51,668 nucleotides of DNA, from positions 1 through 51,668 of the forward strand of contig CAZZFV010000010.1 of NCBI GenBank assembly GCA_964653855.1, read 5' to 3'. The DNA is from RGIG3528 sp964653855 (GTDB lineage: Bacteria > Bacillota > Clostridia > Lachnospirales > Lachnospiraceae). Shown piece by piece: positions 17,362 through 24,620 of the stretch. Position 1 is the stretch's first letter. The number at the start of each line of letters is the position of its first letter. Both the position numbers and the translations under genes were made by a program. A model generated the notes under the pieces. The model worked only from the letters and a program-made list of their open reading frames with translations, was not told the DNA's origin and searched no databases.

Positions 17362-18059
17362 AAAGAGCTATGTGGATTGTTGCAATGATTCCGTTTATTT
17401 GTAATTGTATTATGTTGATTTTTCTTCCCGATACCATACCTACGCATTATGATATTAACGGAAATACAGACGGATGGGGAAACAAAGCGGAGGGATTGAT
17501 ATATCCGATTGTAATTTTGATTGTTACGCTTTTGATGCAACTGTTTATGCTTTATTTTGAAAAAAAACAAAAAAAGAGCAATTCGGAAAAAGAGAAGATT
17601 GAGGCAAAAGCAAATTTGAAATTTGTGTCCGCCGTCGGAATTTTGCAAGCCTTGATTATGTGCGTAATGAACTTTGTGTTTATGTATTCGGCATTTGCGG
17701 AAACATCCGAAAAGACCGTAAAGCCCAATTTGGATTTTACGAAAATTCTGTGTGTGTTGATTGCATTATCGTGTATCGTTATGGGAAATTTTTTGACCAA
17801 AACAAAAAAGAACGGAATTGCCGGAGTAAGAACCGCGTGGAGCTTGTATAACGAAATCACGTGGAGAAAAAGTAATTTGTTCGGAGCCGTCGGTTTGATT
17901 GTTGTCGGTTTTTTAACGATAATCGCATCTGTTTTTGCAGACGGCATTTTATGCGTTTTTATTATGGTGTTATTGATGTTTACGGATGTGATTGCCACAT
18001 GTATTTATTCAAAAAAAGTATATGACATTGAAATAAAAGGGAAAGGAAAAGTGCTTTAA
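17358..18059 (+). CDS. SdpI-like membrane immunity/signalling protein
   Basis: 233 residues with about six membrane helices. The N-terminal DUF1648-type motif is at residues 27-40 (IPTHYDINGNTDGW), and the C-terminal SdpI-type motif is at 153-173 (GIAGVRTAWSLYNEITWRKSN). In B. subtilis SdpI protects the cell from the SdpC toxin and signals its presence to SdpR. The gene is translationally coupled to the repressor and lies just 17 nt ahead of the peptide gene, so it is the natural candidate for self-immunity to the cassette's peptide. Confidence 0.85.
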   Translation: MKRAMWIVAMIPFICNCIMLIFLPDTIPTHYDINGNTDGWGNKAEGLIYPIVILIVTLLMQLFMLYFEKKQKKSNSEKEKIEAKANLKFVSAVGILQALIMCVMNFVFMYSAFAETSEKTVKPNLDFTKILCVLIALSCIVMGNFLTKTKKNGIAGVRTAWSLYNEITWRKSNLFGAVGLIVVGFLTIIASVFADGILCVFIMVLLMFTDVIATCIYSKKVYDIEIKGKGKVL

Positions 18060-18076
18060 CGGGTATCGGTGAAAAA

Positions 18077-18298
18077 ATGGAAAATAATTATGTGAGTCCG
18101 GAAATAAGGGATTTGTCAAATGAAGAAATGGCACAAATTTCGGGAGGCTTTGCAACGGCCGTTGTGCCGGTGGCGGCGCTTGCCGTAGTTGCTGTAATGG
18201 TTCTTGTTGCATACAGTGTGGTCGGAGCGGCTCTCGTTGTGGATGCGGCAGCGGCGGTTAATGCCGTGATAGGTGCAAGTGTTGTAATAGAAGATTAG
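18077..18298 (+). CDS. Double-glycine-leader precursor peptide with hydrophobic Cys-free core
   Basis: 73 residues. Residues 1-24 are a classical leader ending L-S-N-E-E-M-A-Q-I-S-G-G, the form cut after GG by C39 peptidase exporters; such a domain is encoded at 20117. The predicted core (residues 25-73, 49 aa, starting FATAVVPVAALAV) consists mostly of Ala and Val with a few Gly and Ser, has no Cys, Lys, Arg or Trp, and ends in the acidic IED. It would be membrane-active or membrane-inserted. No cysteine means no thioether, lanthionine or disulfide. It lies directly before a radical SAM gene, so it is the probable modification substrate. A plain unmodified class II bacteriocin is the alternative. 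Confidence 0.88.
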   Translation: MENNYVSPEIRDLSNEEMAQISGGFATAVVPVAALAVVAVMVLVAYSVVGAALVVDAAAAVNAVIGASVVIED

Positions 18299-18309
18299 GG
18301 TGAAATTTT

Positions 18310-19281
18310 ATGGGGTATTTAAACAATAACGGACCTCTTTTCTTCATGTTTGACATAACAAGTGCATGCAATTACAGATGTTTACATTGCTACAATAACA
18401 GCGGTATCAAACCAAAGGATGAGTTGAGCGATGAGGAAACGATTGATGTCGCAAAACAGATAGCCGAAATGCATCCGGAATCGGTTTGCTTGTGCGGTGG
18501 CGAGACAATGCTTCGAAAAAATATCTTTGATATTATCGGGTGTTTGCGCGGAAATGCGGGAATGATAAATATGGTGTCAAACGGTTCTCTTATGACGGAG
18601 AATAATGTGAAAAGATTAAAAGAAGCGGGAATTGACGTCATTCAGATAAGTTTGGACGGAATAAATGAAATACAGCACGATACGTTCAGAGGATATATAG
18701 GAGCATATGAATTGGCAATAAAAGCCATAAAAACAATACGAAAAGAAGCAATTAAAGTATATGTTTCATTTATACCGAACAGATTAAATTATGAATCTTT
18801 ATCCTTGTTTTGCGATAAGATGTTTGAACTCGGAGTAAGCGTTGTAAGAATTATGCCGTTGATACCGCTCGGAAGGGGAAGCAAAGTTGACGCTCTTATT
18901 TTAAATTCCGAGCAATATGTCGAATTTCAAACGGAAACAGAAAAAAATAAAATTAAATATGCGGGAAAAGGAATGCAAATCGAATGGGGAGATCCGATTG
19001 ATCACCTGTATCGGCTTCCCAATAATGAAACTTTTGGATACAAAACAATTCAATATCAAATAAAATCCAACGGAGATTTGGCAATATCCGCATATTTGCC
19101 GATAACCGTGGGTAATGTAAGGAAGCATTCGTTAAAAGAATATTGGAATGCCGGATATGATCGAATATGGTATGAAGAGAAATTTAAAAGGTTAAGAGAT
19201 AAGATAGAAAATTTGTATGATTTTGAAAGTTTTAACGAACTGTATAGGAACTGTGGGGCTGATTTTGAACTTTTGAAATAA
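18310..19281 (+). CDS. Radical SAM peptide-modifying enzyme with degenerate SPASM-like C-terminus
   Basis: 323 residues. The [4Fe-4S]/SAM motif is C20-x3-C24-x2-C27 (CNYRCLHC), followed by GGE at 63-65 and SLDG near 114. The C-terminal region (about 243-280) keeps the SPASM/twitch outline (S-N-G-D, then T-V-G-N-V, then L-K-E-Y-W), but the cysteines that normally bind auxiliary clusters are replaced (for example ISAY where xPC is usual); only C315 remains late in the protein. The predicted substrate is the Ala/Val-rich peptide 11 nt upstream. With no Cys in that core, alpha-carbon epimerisation to D-residues or another C-H modification is more plausible than sulfur crosslinking; the reaction is inference. 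Confidence 0.88.
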   Translation: MGYLNNNGPLFFMFDITSACNYRCLHCYNNSGIKPKDELSDEETIDVAKQIAEMHPESVCLCGGETMLRKNIFDIIGCLRGNAGMINMVSNGSLMTENNVKRLKEAGIDVIQISLDGINEIQHDTFRGYIGAYELAIKAIKTIRKEAIKVYVSFIPNRLNYESLSLFCDKMFELGVSVVRIMPLIPLGRGSKVDALILNSEQYVEFQTETEKNKIKYAGKGMQIEWGDPIDHLYRLPNNETFGYKTIQYQIKSNGDLAISAYLPITVGNVRKHSLKEYWNAGYDRIWYEEKFKRLRDKIENLYDFESFNELYRNCGADFELLK

Positions 19282-19344
19282 ATCGGTATGTTTGTCTTTG
19301 AAGATACGGATAGGTATAAACGAAAAAGGGGAAAACAACGAGGA

Positions 19345-20133
19345 ATGAAGTATAAGATAAAAAATACGGAAACAATAATAAGGGATGAGAAAAACGGACA
19401 ATATTTATTGATGGGTAAGAATTCAAAGTTTAATTTGGCTCTTAATGAAACCGGAAAAATGATATATACTTCTTTGCATTCATTTTCCGAATCGGAAGAA
19501 ATTGTTGAATTGCTGTCGGAAAAATACAAAGGAGAATGTGTCGATAAAATACGAAACGATGTGGAAAATATTTTGACCGTGTTTGAAATATACGGAATAA
19601 TTGAGTTGGATGAAGAAACCAAATTTGTGCCAAAGGGAAAATTTGATTTTTATTTTAACGGAGACGTGTATTATAAAAAAGTATCAAAATTTGTGCGGGA
19701 ACAAATCGGAACCGGAAAATTAAATATATGCAATCGTGATGAAGCGTATTATTCTCCGCTATCGATGCGAATTCGTGTTATGCAAAATGCCGAATATCAG
19801 GTTTTTGCGGTGGCTGACGGTGAGATAGCGGCATATTTTGCTGTATCTTGTAATCCTATCGGTGTATCAAAAGTGCTTACGATCAATGAGATGATTTTTA
19901 AGGAACAGATTTTAAAGAATGATATCGGAGAATGTTTCGAGGGTTTTGTAAATAAAACGGTTTCGGTGTTCGGAAAGAAATTGAGTTTAAGCAAAATGCG
20001 CTTGAGTGTCTATAAAAATAATCTCAATGATGAATTGTGGGCGTTTATTGAATCAATGAAATTTAAAAAGGCAGCGGAATTGATTGATGAGACCATTTAC
20101 GGCAATGTGATTTTCTTTGAAAGAAGTTTTTAA
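19345..20133 (+). CDS. PqqD-like (RiPP recognition) domain fused to a GNAT-like acetyltransferase domain
   Basis: 262 residues from ATG 19345, where the recognisable domain begins; the frame is open to ATG 19288 (281 aa), but neither start has an ideal ribosome site. Residues about 1-88 match the PqqD/RRE pattern: a beta-hairpin, then LNETG (33-37), an acidic helix and a terminal I-Y-G-I-I-E-L. Residues about 140-262 look like a GNAT fold: VFAVADGEIAAYFAV and VLTINEMIF strands, a long helix, then LSVYKNNLNDELWAFIESMKF, the usual 'V...N..a...ye..GF' ending. The acetyl-CoA pyrophosphate loop (Q/R-x-x-G-x-G/A) is not clear, so catalysis is uncertain. It probably delivers the leader peptide to the radical SAM enzyme and may N-acylate or bind the peptide. 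Confidence 0.7.
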   Translation: MKYKIKNTETIIRDEKNGQYLLMGKNSKFNLALNETGKMIYTSLHSFSESEEIVELLSEKYKGECVDKIRNDVENILTVFEIYGIIELDEETKFVPKGKFDFYFNGDVYYKKVSKFVREQIGTGKLNICNRDEAYYSPLSMRIRVMQNAEYQVFAVADGEIAAYFAVSCNPIGVSKVLTINEMIFKEQILKNDIGECFEGFVNKTVSVFGKKLSLSKMRLSVYKNNLNDELWAFIESMKFKKAAELIDETIYGNVIFFERSF

Positions 20134-22228
20134 AATTGTGAAAAAAATAAAATTTATAAAACAACAGGACAACACAGACTGCGGACCGGCCTGTCTTGCC
20201 ATGATTGCCGATTATTACGGTAAAAGATGTTCTTTAGCGGAGCTGAGACGTATTACGTATAATGACAAATCGGGAACGACCGTGCTAGGCCTCGTGATTG
20301 GTGCAAAAAAGATCGGAATTGAAGCACGGGCAATAAAATGCAATGCGGAAAACTTGCAAAAAAATATAAAATTACCTTGTATCTTGCATGTGATAACAGA
20401 TGAAATGAGAGCTCATTATATTGTTTGTTATAAAACGGATACAAGTTTTTTTTATTTTGTCGATCCGCAAAGAGGGTATGTGAAAGTACGAAAAACGGAA
20501 TTTTGTGAAATCGGCAATAAATGCGGAAGATATAATTGGACGCGTATTGTTATAGCTTTTGAAAATACGGATTGTAAAAAAACCGAAAAAAATAAAAGGA
20601 AAGTATATTTACGGAAGATTTGTCGGAATACTCCGAAAAAATTAATTTTGGGGTTACTTTTTTCTTTAGTATGTGTTTTAAATGAAGTTTTAGCTACATA
20701 TATTTACAGAAATCTGTTGGATTTTTTTTTGTTGGGGGAAAACATAAAAAATCTGTTGTTTATTTTGCTTGTTTATGCGGGAGTACGGATGGGCGGACTT
20801 ATTTTTGAATTTTTAAAAAATATGATGCTTGCGTTTTTTTGTAAAGAATCGGACATCCGGCTGCTTGACAGCTTTTATTTTCATTCGCTTAAACTTTCTG
20901 CGGAGGAAATTGAGACAAGGCAGGTGGGAGAGATTGTCGCAAGATTTCAGGATGTCGGAAAAGTACGCGATCTGTTTTTGAATTTGCCTTTGAATGTTCT
21001 TGTAAATGTTATTTTGATTATGGCTTATTTACTTTTTTTGATTATTAATGAAAGAAAACTTGTGCTGCTTTTTTTGGTGATAATATTTTTGTATGGCGTC
21101 ACAGCACTCACTTTCAAACGAAAATACAGGTTGTCAAATTGTGATTATATGACGAAAAATGCGGAGCTAACGGCAAAATTGGTTGAATCGTTTAACGGAT
21201 TTATCGATATAAAAACGTTTAATGCGGAAGAAAAGATGCGAGCTTTGATGCATAAAAAAATAACAAATGTGTATTCTTCAGCATTGAAAATGGTTAAATT
21301 TGAAAATATACAAGTTTTGATGAAACAGATGATTTATTATTTGGGCTATGTTGTTGTAATGCTTGTGTGCGGAATGTCGGTGATTCGTGCGGAAATGTCA
21401 ATTGGACAAGCGATTTTCTTTGGCGCATTTTACAATATTTTTTTTGAACCGGTTAAAAATTTGCTTTTTTTACAACCGCAAGTGGGAAAAGCGAAGGCGG
21501 CACTTGAGAGAACGGAGGAATTTTTTTGCTTTGGTGAAGAAAAATATATTGAAGATTTTAATTTAAACAAAGGCGATTTGATTATTGAATTTAAAAATGT
21601 TGACTTTCGGTACGGAGCAAAAACACTTGTTTTGAAAAATTTTTCGATTGAAATACATGAAGGAGAAAAGATTGCCGTTGTGGGAGAAAACGGCAGCGGA
21701 AAATCAACTGTTGCAAAACTCATTTTGGCTTTATATAAACCTGAAAAAGGCATAATTGAGTATTGCGGGCAAAATCTTGATAAGTTATCGATTGCAAAGC
21801 TCAGAAAAGAGGTCATTTATGTTTCTCAAATGTCTTTTTTGTTTAATGATACAATCAAAAATAATATTTTGTTCGGAATAACATTGACCGGAGAAACAGA
21901 AACGAATTTGAAAAGAGTGTCGGAAACGGTTGGATTGAAATCAGTTATCGATTGTTTGCCGAACGGAATTGAATCGTTCGTTGAAGAAAATGGGAAAAAC
22001 TTATCGAATGGTCAAAAACAGAAAATTATTTTGGCACGTGCACTTATCGGAAATCCGCGATTGCTTATATTGGATGAGGCCACATGCAACATGGACGAAA
22101 AAACGGAGAATGACGTTATTGACAATTTAATACATGAATATGAAAATATGGCGATATTGTTTGTTACGCATAATCGGGAAACAGTGAGAAAATGCGATAA
22201 GGTTATCGAAATGTCTGATGTGAAATAA
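20117..22228 (+). CDS. C39 peptidase-containing ABC exporter (bacteriocin-type)
   Basis: About 703 residues from TTG 20117 (overlapping the previous gene by 17 nt), or 696 from GTG 20138; the start is undecided. The N-terminal C39 domain has the catalytic Cys in QQDNTDCGPACLAMI, His in AHYIVCY and Asp in FVDPQRG. Six membrane helices span about residues 175-450. The ATPase domain has Walker A GENGSGKST (about 521-529), signature LSNGQKQ and Walker B LLILDEATCNMD. Such proteins cut double-glycine leaders and export the mature peptide; the peptide at 18077 carries exactly that leader. No accessory HlyD-type protein is encoded. This is the last gene of the cassette. Confidence 0.92.
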   Translation: MKEVFKIVKKIKFIKQQDNTDCGPACLAMIADYYGKRCSLAELRRITYNDKSGTTVLGLVIGAKKIGIEARAIKCNAENLQKNIKLPCILHVITDEMRAHYIVCYKTDTSFFYFVDPQRGYVKVRKTEFCEIGNKCGRYNWTRIVIAFENTDCKKTEKNKRKVYLRKICRNTPKKLILGLLFSLVCVLNEVLATYIYRNLLDFFLLGENIKNLLFILLVYAGVRMGGLIFEFLKNMMLAFFCKESDIRLLDSFYFHSLKLSAEEIETRQVGEIVARFQDVGKVRDLFLNLPLNVLVNVILIMAYLLFLIINERKLVLLFLVIIFLYGVTALTFKRKYRLSNCDYMTKNAELTAKLVESFNGFIDIKTFNAEEKMRALMHKKITNVYSSALKMVKFENIQVLMKQMIYYLGYVVVMLVCGMSVIRAEMSIGQAIFFGAFYNIFFEPVKNLLFLQPQVGKAKAALERTEEFFCFGEEKYIEDFNLNKGDLIIEFKNVDFRYGAKTLVLKNFSIEIHEGEKIAVVGENGSGKSTVAKLILALYKPEKGIIEYCGQNLDKLSIAKLRKEVIYVSQMSFLFNDTIKNNILFGITLTGETETNLKRVSETVGLKSVIDCLPNGIESFVEENGKNLSNGQKQKIILARALIGNPRLLILDEATCNMDEKTENDVIDNLIHEYENMAILFVTHNRETVRKCDKVIEMSDVK

Positions 22229-22237
22229 ACGAAAATG

Positions 22238-22291
22238 TTATTGTCGGAATAAAAAATTCAATTTGGTGTTGCATTATCACTTTAAAGTGAT
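22238..22291 (+). repeat. Right copy of the cassette-flanking direct repeat
   Basis: 54 bp, identical to 16825-16879 except for one A fewer in a homopolymer. It carries a vestigial copy of the importer ATPase end (TTA TTG TCG GAA TAA) and supplies the -35, the spacer and the first base of the -10 of the glycine-riboswitch promoter. The palindrome ATCACTTTAAAGTGAT lies at 22276-22291. Confidence 0.93.
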
Positions 22292-22296
22292 ATAAT
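22269..22296 (+). promoter_or_regulatory. Promoter of the glycine riboswitch, spacer filled by a palindrome
   Basis: TTGCAT (22269-22274), 16-nt spacer TATCACTTTAAAGTGA, TATAAT (22291-22296). The perfect 16-bp palindrome occupies the spacer and touches the -10, a typical repressor position. In the left repeat copy the -10 is replaced by TCAAAT, so that copy is probably inactive. Confidence 0.75.
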
Positions 22297-22319
22297 GACA
22301 CAGACAAGTCACATGATAA

Positions 22320-22478
22320 ACACAGGAGATGCTTTTTAAAAGCGACCGAAGGAGTAACGCTCTCAGGTGCCGGAAACGGTGGGTACTGTGTTTTGATGAC
22401 ACTCCGGAGAAGTCCGAATAAGGATGCCGAAGGTGCAAGGCGGGGGAATCCGCTAATCTCTCAGGCAAAAGGACGGAG
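22320..22478 (+). promoter_or_regulatory. Tandem (two-aptamer) glycine riboswitch
   Basis: Aptamer I spans 22320-22391, with outer pairing ACACAG/CTGTGT and core GACCGAAGGAGTAA..CTCTCAGGT. Aptamer II spans about 22400-22478, with outer pairing CTCCG (22402-22406) / CGGAG (22474-22478) and core GATGCCGAAGGTGCAAGG..CTCTCAGGCAAAAGGAC. Both show the glycine-aptamer consensus. The switch controls the amino-acid symporter downstream; glycine regulates uptake or efflux of alanine/glycine. Confidence 0.95.
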
Positions 22479-22529
22479 CATATGCTTAAAGCACGGTAAA
22501 AACCTGCTTTATGTTATTTTGCTTAACTT

Positions 22530-22559
22530 ACGGAGTATGTATATGTACTCCGTTTTTTT
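22530..22559 (+). terminator. Expression-platform terminator of the glycine riboswitch
   Basis: Stem ACGGAGTA (22530-22537) / TACTCCGT (22546-22553) and seven Ts. Its CGGAG and CTCCG arms repeat the sequences of the aptamer II closing stem (22402-22406 / 22474-22478), so strand exchange between aptamer stem and terminator gives a simple switching mechanism. Confidence 0.85.
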
Positions 22560-22647
22560 GTTATCCCGGAAATTTGTTTTCGGTATAACAAAAAACGATC
22601 TCCGCGTTATGTATTAAATTAACTTTATTCTTGGGAGGAATAAAAAC

Positions 22648-24168
22648 ATGTGGGACAGCTTTATTGAAGGCGTGACGAAGGTAAACGACGTCGTAAACGG
22701 ATGGGTGTGGGGATGGCCCGTAATTATCCTGATTCTCGGCACGGGATTGCTTCTTACGATCAGACTTCGCGTGATGCAGGTGAGAAAGTTTAAGGAATCG
22801 ATCAACGAGACGATTGTTCCCGTTATCAAAGGCACCGAAGGCAAAGACGGAAAGAAAAAGGACAAGGCTCAGGTTTCGCAATTTGAAGCTTTTTCGGCGG
22901 CAATTTCGGGTACGGTCGGAACGGGTAACATCATAGGTGTTACGTCGGCGATTTTAACCGGCGGACCGGGTGCGGTTGTTTGGATGTGGATTTCCGCATT
23001 TTTCGGAATGATCACAAACTATGCGGAAAACGTACTCGGACTTTATTACAGAAAAAAGAACAAGGACGGCAGCTTCTCGGGCGGTGCGTTTTATTATATC
23101 TCAAACGGAATTCATCAAAAGTGGCTCGGATATTTTGCCGCAATATTTTGTATGATAGCTGCGGTCGGAATGAGCGGAGTTCAGACAAACAAAATAACGG
23201 GAACCTATTCGTCGATATTTGACAACGACACGATGACATTCAAAATCATCGTCGGATGTATCGTCGCAATCTGCACATGCGTGGTAATTATCGGCGGTAT
23301 CAAGAGAATCGGAAGAATCGCATCGATGCTTGTGCCTTTCATGTCGCTTCTCTTTATCGTAATGTCGCTCATTATTATCTTTATGAACGTAACTGCCGTG
23401 CCCGAGACATTCAAGGTGATTTTCACATGCATGTTTTCGACAAAGGCGCTCACGGGCGGAGTAGGCGGATATATGTTCTCGCAGATAATCAAGAAGGGAA
23501 TGGCGCGCGGCGTTTTCTCAAACGAAGCGGGTCTCGGCTCAAGCGTAATCGCACATTCCGCATCGGAAACAAGAGAGCCGGTAAAGCAGGGACTTTGGGG
23601 TATATTTGAGGTTTTCTTTGACACATTCGTAATTTGCACGCTCACTGCACTTGTAATTCTTACGACAAACATCGGAAACGGTGCTTTTTATACGGCTGAG
23701 TTCGGAGCGTCGGCAAGCGACAGCGCCGTTGCACTCGGTGCGTTTTCGTCAAACCTCGGGGCGTTCGGAACGATTGCATTTGCGATTATTCTTCCGTTAT
23801 TCGCATTTACGACGATTCTCGCATGGTCGTTTTACGGTGAAAAAGCCACGGAGTTTTGTTTCTCATGGCTGTCGGAGCGCGGACAGCAGATTGCGGTACT
23901 TGTTTTCAAATGTCTTTATATCGTATTCATAGTTGCTGCGGCGGTAATAAAGTCAGATCTTGTTTGGGCGCTCGACGATACGTTTAATGGCCTTATGGCG
24001 CTTCCGAACCTTGTTGCGGTTGTGCTTTTGAGCGGACAACTCGTAAAAATCACAAAGAATTATTATGCCAGAAAGAAGGGCGCCGACATCGAGCCCATGC
24101 TTTCCGCATATCCGGAACTCAATGCGGAATTTAAAGAGGACTTAAAGAAAGGCAAGAATTACAATTAA
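22648..24168 (+). CDS. Sodium:alanine/glycine symporter (AGCS family)
   Basis: 506 residues, about ten membrane helices. AGCS landmarks: FEAFSAAISGTVGTGNIIGVTSAI, GGPGAVVWMWISAFFGM, YAENVLGLYYR, GGAFYYI, and ARGVFSNEAGLGSSVIAHSA. These carriers couple sodium entry to uptake of alanine or glycine. The glycine riboswitch directly upstream supports glycine as substrate or signal. GGGAGG precedes the ATG by 8 nt. The gene is monocistronic, closed by a terminator at 24190. Confidence 0.95.
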   Translation: MWDSFIEGVTKVNDVVNGWVWGWPVIILILGTGLLLTIRLRVMQVRKFKESINETIVPVIKGTEGKDGKKKDKAQVSQFEAFSAAISGTVGTGNIIGVTSAILTGGPGAVVWMWISAFFGMITNYAENVLGLYYRKKNKDGSFSGGAFYYISNGIHQKWLGYFAAIFCMIAAVGMSGVQTNKITGTYSSIFDNDTMTFKIIVGCIVAICTCVVIIGGIKRIGRIASMLVPFMSLLFIVMSLIIIFMNVTAVPETFKVIFTCMFSTKALTGGVGGYMFSQIIKKGMARGVFSNEAGLGSSVIAHSASETREPVKQGLWGIFEVFFDTFVICTLTALVILTTNIGNGAFYTAEFGASASDSAVALGAFSSNLGAFGTIAFAIILPLFAFTTILAWSFYGEKATEFCFSWLSERGQQIAVLVFKCLYIVFIVAAAVIKSDLVWALDDTFNGLMALPNLVAVVLLSGQLVKITKNYYARKKGADIEPMLSAYPELNAEFKEDLKKGKNYN

Positions 24169-24189
24169 AGGAAAATTCCGGTTAAATTA

Positions 24190-24234
24190 AAAAAACACCT
24201 CTCTGTACCGATTAAAGTACGGGAGGTGTTTTTA
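24190..24234 (+). terminator. Intrinsic terminator after the symporter
   Basis: A-rich arm AAAAACACCTC pairs with GAGGTGTTTTT, with an inner GTAC/GTAC pairing around CGATTAAA. The symmetric A/T flanks mean it could work in both directions. Confidence 0.8.
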
Positions 24235-24620
24235 TGTTTGACGTGTTTATCCGGATTATGTTATATTCATAAAAGTCGGAACATGTTTTGTCAAGGGAAT
24301 ACAGAATAATTTGGCGGACGTTTCGATAAGATGTTTGTAAAGATGTGGGTACAACTGTCTTTATTCTTTTTGGAGGAGTTATGACGGAAAAACGAGTTTT
24401 TATGTATTTTTTTGGGGGAAATGATTTTATTTTCAGGTTAGAAAAAGTGAGGCTTAAATTCAGCATTTTGCGCGCATAGTGTGCATTTTTCCGCAACTGT
24501 GCGCCTTCTGTACTTTTTATCGGATCTGTATTTGTTTGATAATTTGTTTTGAAGCCCGGAGTAATCGGGAGAAAGGAATAAATTGGGTTTAGCGTTAAGA
24601 TAACTTAATTAGATAAAATT
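24235..24620 (+). other. 386-nt gap without a recognised gene
   Basis: AT-rich sequence between the symporter terminator and the protease gene. I see no convincing coding frame, RNA structure or repeat; a promoter for the protease presumably lies near 24560-24610, but no clear hexamer pair stands out. Confidence 0.5.

Larger units (their letters stand above)
16880..22291 (+). mobile_element. Inserted peptide-toxin cassette bounded by direct repeats (no recombinase of its own)
   Basis: The segment between the two 54/55-bp repeats carries six packed genes, its own terminator and an autoregulated promoter. It is visibly richer in A and T than the genes on either side (long T and A runs in 20640-21500). 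Removing one repeat plus the segment would restore a continuous importer-ATPase end and the glycine-riboswitch promoter. I see no integrase, transposase or terminal inverted repeats, so the mobilising activity must come from elsewhere or the insertion arose by recombination with a related donor. Confidence 0.65.

Noticed and set aside
18077..18298. Peptide cassette as a sactipeptide or lanthipeptide cluster
   Set aside because: The predicted core contains no cysteine, and no LanM/LanB/LanC-type gene is present.
22233..22253. Mini-gene ATG TTA TTG TCG GAA TAA after the exporter
   Set aside because: It is the duplicated end of the importer ATPase behind a chance ATG, without a ribosome site.
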